A stretch of 64,000 bases of DNA. Source: Jeotgalibacillus sp. R-1-5s-1 (GTDB lineage: Bacteria; Bacillota; Bacilli; Bacillales; Jeotgalibacillaceae). Every line of letters starts with the position of its first letter. The stretch's first letter is position 1. The DNA lies in assembly GCF_004405105.1 (NCBI RefSeq), contig NZ_SORW01000005.1, positions 1-64,000 of the forward strand, in the 5' to 3' direction. The position numbers and the translations under genes are program-made. The notes beneath the pieces are model-generated. The model was given only the letters and a program-made list of their open reading frames with translations. It did not search any database and had not been told where the DNA came from. Shown in pieces: positions 1-6,942 of this stretch.

Positions 1-1
1 T

Positions 2-847
2 GTGAGCACAGACGTAGTGGTAAACGAAGATGAAGTACAAGCTGGAGCAGACGCACAAACAGACGCATCAGTAGGTGTAACAGCTGAAGGTGAAGAAGAA
101 AGTGCAGAAGTAATGGCGGATGCTTCAAATGATGTGAACACAGATGTAGTGGTAAACGAAGATGAAGTACAAGCGAATGCAGACGCACAAACAGACGCAT
201 CACTTGGTCTAACAGCTGAGGGTGAAGAAGAAAGTGCAGAAGTAATGGCGGATGCTTCAAATGATCTGAATTCAGATTTCGTTGTGAATGAAGACGAAGT
301 AAAAGCAAATGTTTCTAACGATACAACTGCAGGTTTTGGTGTGAAAGCTGAAGATGAAGAAAGCAGCTCTTTCCTTGGCGGAGAACTTTTCAACAACCTT
401 GATGGTGCTTTTGAGTCAAATGATGATATGACATCAGGTTCATTAGATGCAGTGACTGGCGGAACAATTGGTGCAGGATTTGAAGATGAAGATTCAAAAA
501 CTGGACTAAATGGTATCCTGGTTAACGATCTGTCAGGTTCTTTCGTAAGTGAAGAGGATGAAGATTTCATGTCTTCTCTTTCAAACGACACAAACCTTGG
601 TCTGAATCTTTCTAACGAAGATGAAGAAGATCGTTCTTCACTATTTGCTGACGTAACAAATGCACTTGATCTTGGTCTTTCTGAAGATGAGTTTGGCCTT
701 GCCACTGATCTTGGAGTAGCAACAGGACTTTCATCTGAAGATGATGACAATTCATTTGCATCAAATCTTGATCTTGGCCTTGGACTAAACCTGATGCTTG
801 TTGATGAAAACAACAACCACAACGGTTCATTCCTGAGCCTTCGATAA
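2..847 (+). CDS. Acidic repeat protein, C-terminal part (5' end outside window)
   Basis: I do not recognise the family. The frame is open from the window edge, and the first residues fall inside a repeat unit, so the true start lies upstream. The visible 281 residues begin with two copies of a 44-residue repeat (132 bp apart at DNA level) containing VVNEDEVQA and TAEGEEESAEV. More diverged Asp/Glu/Asn/Ser-rich segments follow, each with a short NEDE, EDED or EDDD cluster between Gly-Leu-rich stretches such as LDLGLGLNL. The chain is very acidic with almost no Lys or Arg and no Cys. It ends GSFLSLR without a membrane anchor or sortase signal. A surface, matrix or ion-binding role would fit the composition but is a guess. 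A clear terminator follows. Confidence 0.75.
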   Translation: MSTDVVVNEDEVQAGADAQTDASVGVTAEGEEESAEVMADASNDVNTDVVVNEDEVQANADAQTDASLGLTAEGEEESAEVMADASNDLNSDFVVNEDEVKANVSNDTTAGFGVKAEDEESSSFLGGELFNNLDGAFESNDDMTSGSLDAVTGGTIGAGFEDEDSKTGLNGILVNDLSGSFVSEEDEDFMSSLSNDTNLGLNLSNEDEEDRSSLFADVTNALDLGLSEDEFGLATDLGVATGLSSEDDDNSFASNLDLGLGLNLMLVDENNNHNGSFLSLR

Positions 848-856
848 GAAAAGTGG

Positions 857-886
857 CCGGACTTCCTGATGGAGGTCCGGTTTTTT
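857..886 (+). terminator. Rho-independent terminator of the acidic repeat gene
   Basis: A ten-pair stem (CCGGACTTCC with GGAGGTCCGG, one G-U pair) and a four-base loop are followed by six T, nine bases after the stop codon. Confidence 0.85.
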
Positions 887-983
887 GAGGTTTAGATGGT
901 GATAAGTGATGGGTGGATGTCTCGCTGTCTTTAGTGCGGCGGGACAGGAGGTGTTGAAAGGCTTGTTGGTTAAGTGCAGGAGG

Positions 984-1190
984 GGAATGAGGGGTTTTTG
1001 GAGTGATGGAATTATATTTTGAAAGGAGGAAATGAGAAGGTTGATTAGAAGGAATCTGAACTGAGAATGAAGGGATTAATTGGATCTGACAGCTGTTTGA
1101 TGGAATCATTTTCCGGAAAGAGTGAATTCATTTTTCAAAAGAAGGGATTGATTTTTGAAAAGACGGAATAACCATCGGTAGTGAAGGAAT
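984..1190 (+). repeat. Phased 21-bp degenerate repeat array, GATGGAAT type
   Basis: A gene-free stretch between two convergent genes. A GGAAT/GGGAT-like core starts at 984, 1008, 1029, 1051, 1072, 1102, 1123, 1144, 1165 and 1186, giving steps of 24, 21, 22, 21, 30, 21, 21, 21 and 21. The best units read GATGGAAT or GAAGGRAT followed by A/T-rich sequence often containing TTTT and AAAAG. The same layout recurs in inverted orientation at 13727-13909. Long reading frames through here have no ribosome binding site. Confidence 0.75.
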
Positions 1191-1221
1191 CCCGTTCGGC
1201 CCTTTTAAATCAAAGAATCAG

Positions 1222-1273
1222 GGGGACGGAGCGGGTGTTCATTTCCGGCAAAATGAACACCCGCTCCGTCCCC
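1222..1273. repeat. GGGGACGGAGC inverted repeat (REP-like hairpin)
   Basis: Two perfect 23-base arms (1222-1244 and 1251-1273) separated by six bases. The arms begin GGGGACGGAGCGGGTGTTC. The same word occurs at 1330-1349 and, shorter, at 4803-4813, so it is a dispersed element rather than a simple terminator. Confidence 0.85.
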
Positions 1274-1305
1274 AAAAAACCGGCCTCCTAAGTGGAAGGC
1301 CGGTT
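1274..1305 (-). terminator. Terminator of the OYE oxidoreductase gene
   Basis: Read on the minus strand, stem AACCGGCCT/AGGCCGGTT with a ten-base loop runs into a T tract, 44 bases past the stop codon of the minus-strand gene. Confidence 0.8.
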
Positions 1306-1329
1306 GATTAGCATATTCATGTTTAAAAA

Positions 1330-1349
1330 GGAACAGGCGCTCCGTCCCC
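1330..1349 (-). repeat. Half copy of the GGGGACGGAGC repeat touching a stop codon
   Basis: On the minus strand, GGGGACGGAGCGCCTGTTCC starts with the last base of the TAG stop of the oxidoreductase gene. It differs by two bases from the arm at 1222-1241. Confidence 0.7.
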
Positions 1350-2476
1350 TAAGCGTTTTGGTGTTCTTTCACCGGGAACCAGCCTTTTGTGTTGACGATT
1401 GCGTTCCATAGTGGTTCTGGGACGGTAAGGGTTTCACGGTCGTCAACAGATAGGGAGGTGCGGATGTCGCTTTCTTTGCCTGCTTCGACTTTTTGTACCC
1501 AGTCCGGCTCGACGATGATTTCGCGGCCGAGTGCGATGAGTGGCACGCCTCCTGCCATGGCTTTGGTTACGTCGTCCGGTGTGTGCAGTGAGCCTACTCC
1601 GATGATTGGAACCTGGCTTCCTACACGGTCGTGGATAAGCTGAACGCGTGATGCTGTATCCGCTTCGTCGCGAATAGAGCCCTGATGGAAGTCCTGTACG
1701 GATACGTGGAGATAGTCAAGGTCTTCTTTTGCGAGACGGTCTACAAATGTTAACGTGTCTTCCATTGTGATACCAGGGTTTTCACGCTCTTCCGGTGATA
1801 AACGGTAACCGACAATAAAGGATTCATTTCCAAATTCCTTCACGGTTTTGTTGACTTCATCAATAACCGCCAATGGGAACGTCATGCGCTTTTCAACGGA
1901 TCCGCCCCATTTATCTTCGCGGCGATTTGAATGTGGTGAGAAGAATTGTTGAATCAGGTAGGTGTTGGCTCCGTGAATTTCAACACCGTCAAAGCCTGCT
2001 TCAATCGCACGGCGTGTTGCATCGCCAAAGGCTTTAATAATCGTTTCGATTTCTTCGTTTGTCAGCTCGCGTGGTGTCATTGCGCCTTCACGTTCCGGTG
2101 CGACTGCACTTGCGCTGACAGTCTGGTTATCCGGAAGCAATTCCGGCGGTGCCATACGGCCTGCGTGGAAAATCTGCAGGATCGCTTTTGCGCCTTCTCC
2201 TTTGATCGTGTCAGCAAGTGATTTCAGACTTGGAACGAGGTCATCACGGTGTGCGCCGATTTCCCCGTGGAAGCCTTTCCCGTCATCCGTTACGTTTGCC
2301 ACAGCAGTCAGTACAGTGCCGACGCCGCCTGAACGCACGCGGTAGTAGTCAAGCTCTTCCTGGGTTACTTCACCATTATCTTTAGACGAAAAGTTCGTCA
2401 TCGGTGCCATGAATAATCTGTTTTTTAACGTTACTCCGTTTTTAAAGGTAAATGAATCTAAAAATGGTTTACTCAT
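1349..2476 (-). CDS. NADH:flavin oxidoreductase, Old Yellow Enzyme family (YqiG-like)
   Basis: A 375-residue FMN-dependent TIM-barrel ene-reductase, expected to reduce activated C=C bonds in the cytoplasm; the natural substrate is unknown. Seen: VTLKNRLFMAPMTN near the N-terminus, ILQIFHAGR around residue 100, the hallmark DGVEIHGANTYLIQQFFSP near residue 170 followed by NRREDKWGGS, and a C-terminal IALGREIIVEPDW phosphate-binding segment. The ATG at 2476 is preferred because AGGAGG sits nine bases upstream. An in-frame ATG at 2485 directly abuts that Shine-Dalgarno sequence. Monocistronic, with its own terminator. It resembles B. subtilis YqiG more than the longer 2,4-dienoyl-CoA reductases, which carry an extra Fe-S domain. 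Confidence 0.9.
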   Translation of the reverse strand: MSKPFLDSFTFKNGVTLKNRLFMAPMTNFSSKDNGEVTQEELDYYRVRSGGVGTVLTAVANVTDDGKGFHGEIGAHRDDLVPSLKSLADTIKGEGAKAILQIFHAGRMAPPELLPDNQTVSASAVAPEREGAMTPRELTNEEIETIIKAFGDATRRAIEAGFDGVEIHGANTYLIQQFFSPHSNRREDKWGGSVEKRMTFPLAVIDEVNKTVKEFGNESFIVGYRLSPEERENPGITMEDTLTFVDRLAKEDLDYLHVSVQDFHQGSIRDEADTASRVQLIHDRVGSQVPIIGVGSLHTPDDVTKAMAGGVPLIALGREIIVEPDWVQKVEAGKESDIRTSLSVDDRETLTVPEPLWNAIVNTKGWFPVKEHQNA

Positions 2477-2564
2477 TTGAATCATCCTCCTGTTGAGTCA
2501 ATCTGCTCCACATTATACGGGTTCTTTTCGACTCACTAAAGAAAGATGCTCACGGAATGTGCAA

Positions 2565-3521
2565 CTAAGGCTGATCATTCTTTTCCCATACCTTTAAAGA
2601 CGGGTAAGGATCAAATGCCCATTGTGTGCGGCCGTTTTCCATATACAGTCCGTAATGCATATGAGGAGGGAATTTGCCGCTTGTTCCTTCTTTCCCGTAA
2701 CCGGAGCTGCCGACATATCCTAACCGATCACCCGGTTTTACATAATTCCCTTTCTTTAACCCCTTTTCAAAACCGGACAGGTGGGCGTAGTAGTGATAGA
2801 CATTGTGAATATCACGGAGGCCGACACGCCAGCCGCCATAATCATTCCAGCCCAGCTCTTCGATTTTGCCATAGGTGGTGGCAAGAACAGGTGTCCCGTA
2901 GCCGGCAAATAAGTCCGTTCCTTCGTGCATTCTCCTGCCACCCCAGCCCCGTTTATCGCCCCATGTACTCCGGTAACTGTATTCATAGTTTTTAGCTAAA
3001 GGGAATACGTGCTGATAGAGATCGAGTGAATTGAAGTGCTGATAGATCTCAGAAATGGTCATGACCTGCCGGATGCTTTCTTTTCTTTCATAATAATAGG
3101 TCATAGCCTGCTCGAAGGAGTCAAACTGCTGAATAAAGTCAGCCATTGACCCAAAGATATCCTCCGGATCATTCGGATCAGCTTTCCCATCACCATTTGC
3201 ATCCAGCCCGATACCACCAAAAAAAGAAATAAAGTAAGGGGAAAGATTACTTGGATCAGGGTGCAGGGGACCGAACCATTTTTCGTCAGGGATGGTTAAA
3301 GAAAGAGGTCCCTCTTTTTTTTGAAGATCAGATCGCACCGGCTGAATATTCCGCTCGAACTGATCGACAGCAGCGAGATAATACCACGGCACCGTTTGAT
3401 GCTGATAAAGACTGTAATAGCTAAGTCGTTCTTTTAAGAGATCATCCCGCTTCATTTCTTCAGCCAGCGCGGAGGCAGGGAATAATAAAATGAATACAAT
3501 AAGCCATACTCCAATTTTCAA
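2565..3521 (-). CDS. lytH: Secreted M23 metallopeptidase, LytH-like (L-Ala-D-Glu peptidase)
   Basis: A secreted zinc peptidase of about 318 residues. An N-terminal signal peptide (KIGVWLIVFILLFPASALA) is followed by a helical region of about 170 residues and a C-terminal LytM/M23 domain. That domain shows HEGTDLFAGYGTPV (first zinc ligands), HYYAHLSGF and KFPPHMHYGLY. The segment through FDPYPSLKVWE closely matches my memory of B. subtilis LytH (YunA), which trims spore cortex peptides in the mother cell. TTG at 3521 is preferred over the GTG at 3530 because the GTG lies inside the GAGAGGTGA ribosome binding site, and the TTG gives a compact signal peptide. Transcribed divergently from des. 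Confidence 0.8.
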   Translation of the reverse strand: MKIGVWLIVFILLFPASALAEEMKRDDLLKERLSYYSLYQHQTVPWYYLAAVDQFERNIQPVRSDLQKKEGPLSLTIPDEKWFGPLHPDPSNLSPYFISFFGGIGLDANGDGKADPNDPEDIFGSMADFIQQFDSFEQAMTYYYERKESIRQVMTISEIYQHFNSLDLYQHVFPLAKNYEYSYRSTWGDKRGWGGRRMHEGTDLFAGYGTPVLATTYGKIEELGWNDYGGWRVGLRDIHNVYHYYAHLSGFEKGLKKGNYVKPGDRLGYVGSSGYGKEGTSGKFPPHMHYGLYMENGRTQWAFDPYPSLKVWEKNDQP

Positions 3522-3619
3522 TAAAATCACCTCTCGGGTAGTATGACCCGTTCAAAAAAGAATTATTGACCTGTCTTTTACCAGAATGCTTTTTATATTC
3601 CTGATCCTGCTAAATAGAA

Positions 3620-3686
3620 CATGACACCTGTCATGAATGATCCCTTACACTCATGACTTATTTTTAAATGGGGAAAGCTTTATGAT
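3620..3686 (+). promoter_or_regulatory. des promoter with candidate DesR operator
   Basis: A palindrome CATGACA-CC-TGTCATG at 3620-3635 and a related half site CTCATGACTT at 3650-3659 lie upstream of a likely -10 TATGAT (3681-3686). The -35 region at 3658-3663 is poor (TTATTT). A start near 3693 puts the palindrome at about -66 and the half site near -40. That geometry suits an activator such as DesR, whose gene lies downstream. The assignment is inference from context. Confidence 0.65.
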
Positions 3687-3716
3687 GAGGTCATAAGAGC
3701 AACAGAGGAGGAAATC

Positions 3717-4760
3717 ATGACGAAACAAAAGATTGCCGAGCTGCGTAAAAGTGTCTCTCCTTATGAAAAAACAGACTTAAAAGCAAGCGTCAGACAAATG
3801 ATTAATACAATTCCACCGTTTTTTATATTATGGTTTTTAGCCTATCAGAGCCTTGAAATTTCTTATCTCCTGACATTGGGACTTGGGATCATTGCTGCAG
3901 GGTTTGTGGTCAGAATCTTTATCATCTTCCACGATTGCTGTCACGGCTCATTTTTCAAAAATAAAAAGCTTAACAATCTGGTCGGTACGATTACCGGCAT
4001 CATTACGATGTTTCCGTATGAAAAGTGGAAGCGTGAACACTCAATCCACCACGCGACAAGCGGAAATCTTGATAAGCGTGGAACAGGTGACATCTGGATC
4101 ATGACAGTCGAAGAATATAAAAAAGCATCATGGAAAGAACGTTTATCTTATCGCCTGTACCGTAATCCACTCGTGATGTTTGGTCTTGGGCCTGTGTATT
4201 TGTTCCTTGTTACGAACCGGATGAATCGTAGTGACGCAAGGAAAAAAGAGCGTAAAAATACGTATTTGACTAATGTTTCTATTGTTGTTTTATATACATT
4301 GATGATTCTCCTGGTCGGCTGGGAAGCGTTTCTTCTCGTACATGGACCAATTATGTTTGTATCAGGGATGCTTGGCATCTGGCTGTTTTATGTACAGCAC
4401 CAGTTCGAGGATTCTTACTTTGAAGACGAATCTGAATGGGATTATGTCAAAGCAGCGGTCGATGGCAGCTCCTATTACAAGCTTCCTAAAGTGCTGCAGT
4501 GGGTAACGGGCAACATCGGCTACCATCATGTGCACCATCTGAGCCCGAGAGTGCCGAACTACCATCTTGAAAAAGCACACGAATCAACACCGCCATTACA
4601 AAAAGCAACAACTATTACAATGAAATCAAGTCTGGAATCCATCCGCTTCCGTCTTTACGACGAAACGCGCAAAACCTTTGTCAGCTTTAACGAAGTCAAA
4701 CAGCAGCTGAAAAAAGAAAAAATGCGCCTTGAAATGAGAAGGATGCAGACAAAACAATAA
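3717..4760 (+). CDS. des: Acyl-lipid fatty acid desaturase (Des)
   Basis: A 347-residue membrane di-iron desaturase that introduces a double bond into acyl chains of existing membrane lipids; the B. subtilis enzyme is delta-5 and cold-induced. Seen: the three histidine boxes FHDCCHGSFF (about residue 72), HSIHHATSGN (about 107) and GYHHVHHLSPR (about 270), separated by hydrophobic helices, plus a charged C-terminal tail. The length is close to the 352 residues of B. subtilis Des. The ribosome binding site GAGGAGG lies seven bases before ATG. It is followed by a terminator and then desK-desR, the two-component system known to control this gene, so the set forms a self-contained membrane-fluidity circuit. 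Confidence 0.92.
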   Translation: MTKQKIAELRKSVSPYEKTDLKASVRQMINTIPPFFILWFLAYQSLEISYLLTLGLGIIAAGFVVRIFIIFHDCCHGSFFKNKKLNNLVGTITGIITMFPYEKWKREHSIHHATSGNLDKRGTGDIWIMTVEEYKKASWKERLSYRLYRNPLVMFGLGPVYLFLVTNRMNRSDARKKERKNTYLTNVSIVVLYTLMILLVGWEAFLLVHGPIMFVSGMLGIWLFYVQHQFEDSYFEDESEWDYVKAAVDGSSYYKLPKVLQWVTGNIGYHHVHHLSPRVPNYHLEKAHESTPPLQKATTITMKSSLESIRFRLYDETRKTFVSFNEVKQQLKKEKMRLEMRRMQTKQ

Positions 4761-4770
4761 TAGCTTTTGA

Positions 4771-4802
4771 AACCGCGTCCTGTTTTAGGATGCGGTTTTT
4801 TT
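4771..4802 (+). terminator. Terminator between des and desK
   Basis: Stem AACCGCGTCC(T)/(A)GGATGCGGTT followed by eight T, directly before the GGGGACGGAGC repeat that leads into desK. Readthrough would be needed to join des and desKR. Confidence 0.85.
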
Positions 4803-4816
4803 GGGGACGGAGCATC

Positions 4817-5950
4817 ATGCAAAACTGGTATAACATTTTTCCGAAAAATACAGGCTTGAATATTTATATATGGATTATTTTCTGTATGCTGCCGTTTTAT
4901 TTTATTTTCAGGTCTTCTACCTGGCTTGAGATTTCGGTCGGAGTTTTGATGATTTTGATTTTCTTTGTTTCCTACCGGCTGACTTTTTTGACGAAGGGCT
5001 GGCTGAATTATGTCTGGGTAGGAATTGCGATTGCGATCAGTATTGCGATGACGGTGCTGTTCGGTTTTGTTTATTTTGCGATTTTTCTTTCGTTTATGAT
5101 TGGAACGGTTCAGAATAAGGCTGGTTTTTTTACGCTTTACGGTATTCTGGTCGGTTCAACAATTGTAACGGTTAATATTGCTTTCTTCACGCAGGATCAG
5201 CTGTTTTTCACGCAATTTCCTTTTGTATTTATCAGTGTGATCGGGGTTATTTTGCTGCCGATTAATTCGTATAACCGGATGAAGCGGCAGAAGCTTGAAG
5301 GCCAGCTGGAATACGCCCAGAAGCGGATTTCGGATTTAATGGTAATGGAGGAGCGTCAGCGTATTGCGAGGGATCTGCATGATACGCTAGGACAAAAGCT
5401 GTCATTAATCGGTTTAAAAAGCGACCTCGCGAGTAAGCTGTTAACAGCAAACCCTGAATCTGCGAAAAATGAGCTGAAGGATATTAATCAGACAGCCCGT
5501 ACTGCTTTAAAGGAAGTGCGTGAACTCGTGTCTGATATGAGGGGAACAAAGCTTGAAGATGAAATTTATCATATACGGGAACTGCTAAATGCTGCCAGAA
5601 TGAAAGTGGAGGTCAAAGGAGATCCTGCTTTGAAAAATGTTCCGCTTTTAGTGGAGAATGTGGTGAGCATGTGTGTAAAGGAAGCCGTCACAAATGTGGT
5701 AAAACACAGCAGCGCTACGCAGTGCCACCTGGAGGTGCAACAGCTTCCAAAGGAATTGCGTATTACAGTGGAGGATAACGGAAGTGGTTTTTCTACTGAC
5801 CGTTTCTCTGAAGGTAACGGGATTCGCGGTATGCGGGAACGTCTGGAGTTTGTGAATGGATCGCTGGATATAAAAAATGGACTGGGAACTTCAGTGATTA
5901 TCAGTGTTCCAACAGTTGTGAAGCACTCGTCTAAGGAGGAAACAGGATGA
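4817..5950 (+). CDS. desK: Membrane thermosensor histidine kinase DesK
   Basis: A histidine kinase of 377 residues. The N-terminal 150 residues form four to five hydrophobic helices. A linker coiled coil leads to the HisKA_3 motif RIARDLHDTLGQKLSLIGL, with the phospho-accepting His near residue 185. The ATPase domain has NVVKHSSA and NGIRGMRERLE. DesK senses membrane order on cooling and phosphorylates DesR to switch on des. The ATG at 4817 is preferred: an upstream in-frame ATG at 4790 lies inside the des terminator stem. The only Shine-Dalgarno-like sequence is GGGGACGGAG, part of a dispersed repeat. The stop overlaps the desR start (ATGA). Confidence 0.9.
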   Translation: MQNWYNIFPKNTGLNIYIWIIFCMLPFYFIFRSSTWLEISVGVLMILIFFVSYRLTFLTKGWLNYVWVGIAIAISIAMTVLFGFVYFAIFLSFMIGTVQNKAGFFTLYGILVGSTIVTVNIAFFTQDQLFFTQFPFVFISVIGVILLPINSYNRMKRQKLEGQLEYAQKRISDLMVMEERQRIARDLHDTLGQKLSLIGLKSDLASKLLTANPESAKNELKDINQTARTALKEVRELVSDMRGTKLEDEIYHIRELLNAARMKVEVKGDPALKNVPLLVENVVSMCVKEAVTNVVKHSSATQCHLEVQQLPKELRITVEDNGSGFSTDRFSEGNGIRGMRERLEFVNGSLDIKNGLGTSVIISVPTVVKHSSKEETG

Positions 5951-6546
5951 TTCGGATTGTACTGGCGGAAGACCAAACGATGCTTTTGGGCGCACTTGGT
6001 TCTCTGCTTGATTTAGAAGAGGATCTCGATGTTGTCGGCAAAGCGAAAAATGGGGAAGAAGCCATTGAAATGGTCCGTTCGCTTCAGCCGGATATTTGTA
6101 TTATGGATATAGAAATGCCTTTAAAAACCGGGCTTGATGCGGCTGAAGAGCTGAAGGATGAGCCGTGCAAAATTATTATTCTGACGACATTTGCCCGACC
6201 GGGTTATTTTGAACGGGCACGCAACGCGGGTGTCAGCGGATATTTGCTGAAGGATAGCCCGAGTGAGGAGCTGGCGCGTTCGATCCGGACGATTATGGAT
6301 GGTCGGAGAATTTATGCACCGGAGCTCGTTGATATGGCGCTGACTGAACCTAATCCGCTGACAGAGCGGGAGCAGGAAGTGATGGAGCTGATTGCGGAGG
6401 GGAAAACGACGAAGGAAATTGCGGGTACGCTGTTTATTACGAATGGTACGGTGCGGAATTATATTTCGGTGATACTGGATAAGCTTGAGGTATCAAATCG
6501 GATTGAAGCGATTTCGCGTTTTCGCGAGAAGGGCTGGTTTAAGTAA
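5947..6546 (+). CDS. desR: Response regulator DesR (NarL/FixJ type)
   Basis: A 199-residue regulator. The receiver domain shows the acidic pair in VLAEDQT, the phospho-acceptor Asp in CIMDIEMPLKTG near residue 54, and LLKDSPSEE with the conserved Lys. The C-terminal LuxR-type helix-turn-helix shows LTEREQEVMELIAEGKTTKE and a recognition helix ending in EAISRFREKGW. Partner of the overlapping desK, and the expected activator of des through the palindrome upstream of that gene. Followed by its own terminator. Confidence 0.92.
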   Translation: MIRIVLAEDQTMLLGALGSLLDLEEDLDVVGKAKNGEEAIEMVRSLQPDICIMDIEMPLKTGLDAAEELKDEPCKIIILTTFARPGYFERARNAGVSGYLLKDSPSEELARSIRTIMDGRRIYAPELVDMALTEPNPLTEREQEVMELIAEGKTTKEIAGTLFITNGTVRNYISVILDKLEVSNRIEAISRFREKGWFK

Positions 6547-6568
6547 ACGTCTCTGAGGGGGCGTTTTT
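6545..6568 (+). terminator. Terminator of desKR
   Basis: Nine-pair stem AAACGTCTC/GGGGGCGTTT-type with two G-U pairs, TGAG loop and a T-rich tail, starting within two bases of the desR stop. Confidence 0.75.
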
Positions 6569-6618
6569 CTTTTACTTGAAAAACCGCGCCGGGATCATCC
6601 TCCGCTTTCAGCAGGAGG

Positions 6619-6731
6619 TTCGAAGGATTTTACCCCGGTTTCATGGAGTTTTGATGTTGTTTCGAAAGATTCGGTGTGTGGTTCGTGAGATTTTGTTGGA
6701 GGTTCGCAAGATTTTGGTTTTCTTTCGCAGG
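6619..6731 (+). repeat. Phased 21-bp repeat array, TTCGnnAGATTTT subtype
   Basis: TTC-cores start at 6619, 6640, 6661, 6682, 6703 and 6724, every step exactly 21 bp. The best units read TTCGTGAGATTTT, TTCGCAAGATTTT and TTCGAAAGATT. It sits in the 390-bp gap between desR and the Rex-controlled cydDC promoter. A 67-codon frame spans it and would give a Leu/Val/Arg heptad pattern, but it lacks a ribosome binding site. Confidence 0.75.
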
Positions 6732-6840
6732 ATGAGGTCATTTGACCTGTTTGTCATATGGGGAGTTTTACAAGTTTGAGTCTGGATTTTAACAAAAAAA
6801 GCTGTCTGAACACTGCACACATGCTGCGAATCCCTATGAG

Positions 6841-6901
6841 GTGAAATTTCACGTATAATTCGTTATAATAAGACTAACTATAATTGTGAAATACTTCACA
6901 T
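6841..6901 (+). promoter_or_regulatory. cydDC promoter with Rex operator
   Basis: TTGTGAAATACTTCACAT at 6884-6901 matches the known Rex consensus (TTGTGAA-N4-TTCACAA) except for the final base. A shorter palindrome GTGAAATTTCAC at 6841-6852 overlaps a plausible -35 (GTGAAA). A TATAAT follows at 6864-6869 after a 17-bp spacer. Rex represses respiratory and fermentative genes, including cydABCD, when NADH/NAD+ is low, so the site fits the downstream genes. Confidence 0.8.
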
Positions 6902-6942
6902 TTACAAAAATCAAGCCATTTCTAAGAATGGAGAGAGCATTG

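Noticed and set aside
612-1109. 165-codon minus-strand frame
   Set aside because: Half lies antisense to the acidic repeat gene and half in the 1-kb repeat array; composition and lack of a start signal mark it as a shadow.
4790-4816. Earlier in-frame ATG for desK
   Set aside because: It is inside the stem of the des terminator and has no ribosome binding site; ATG 4817 was used.
6576-6779. 67-codon plus-strand frame between desR and cydDC
   Set aside because: The start overlaps the region just after the desR terminator and has no ribosome binding site; its Leu/Arg heptads come from the 21-bp array.
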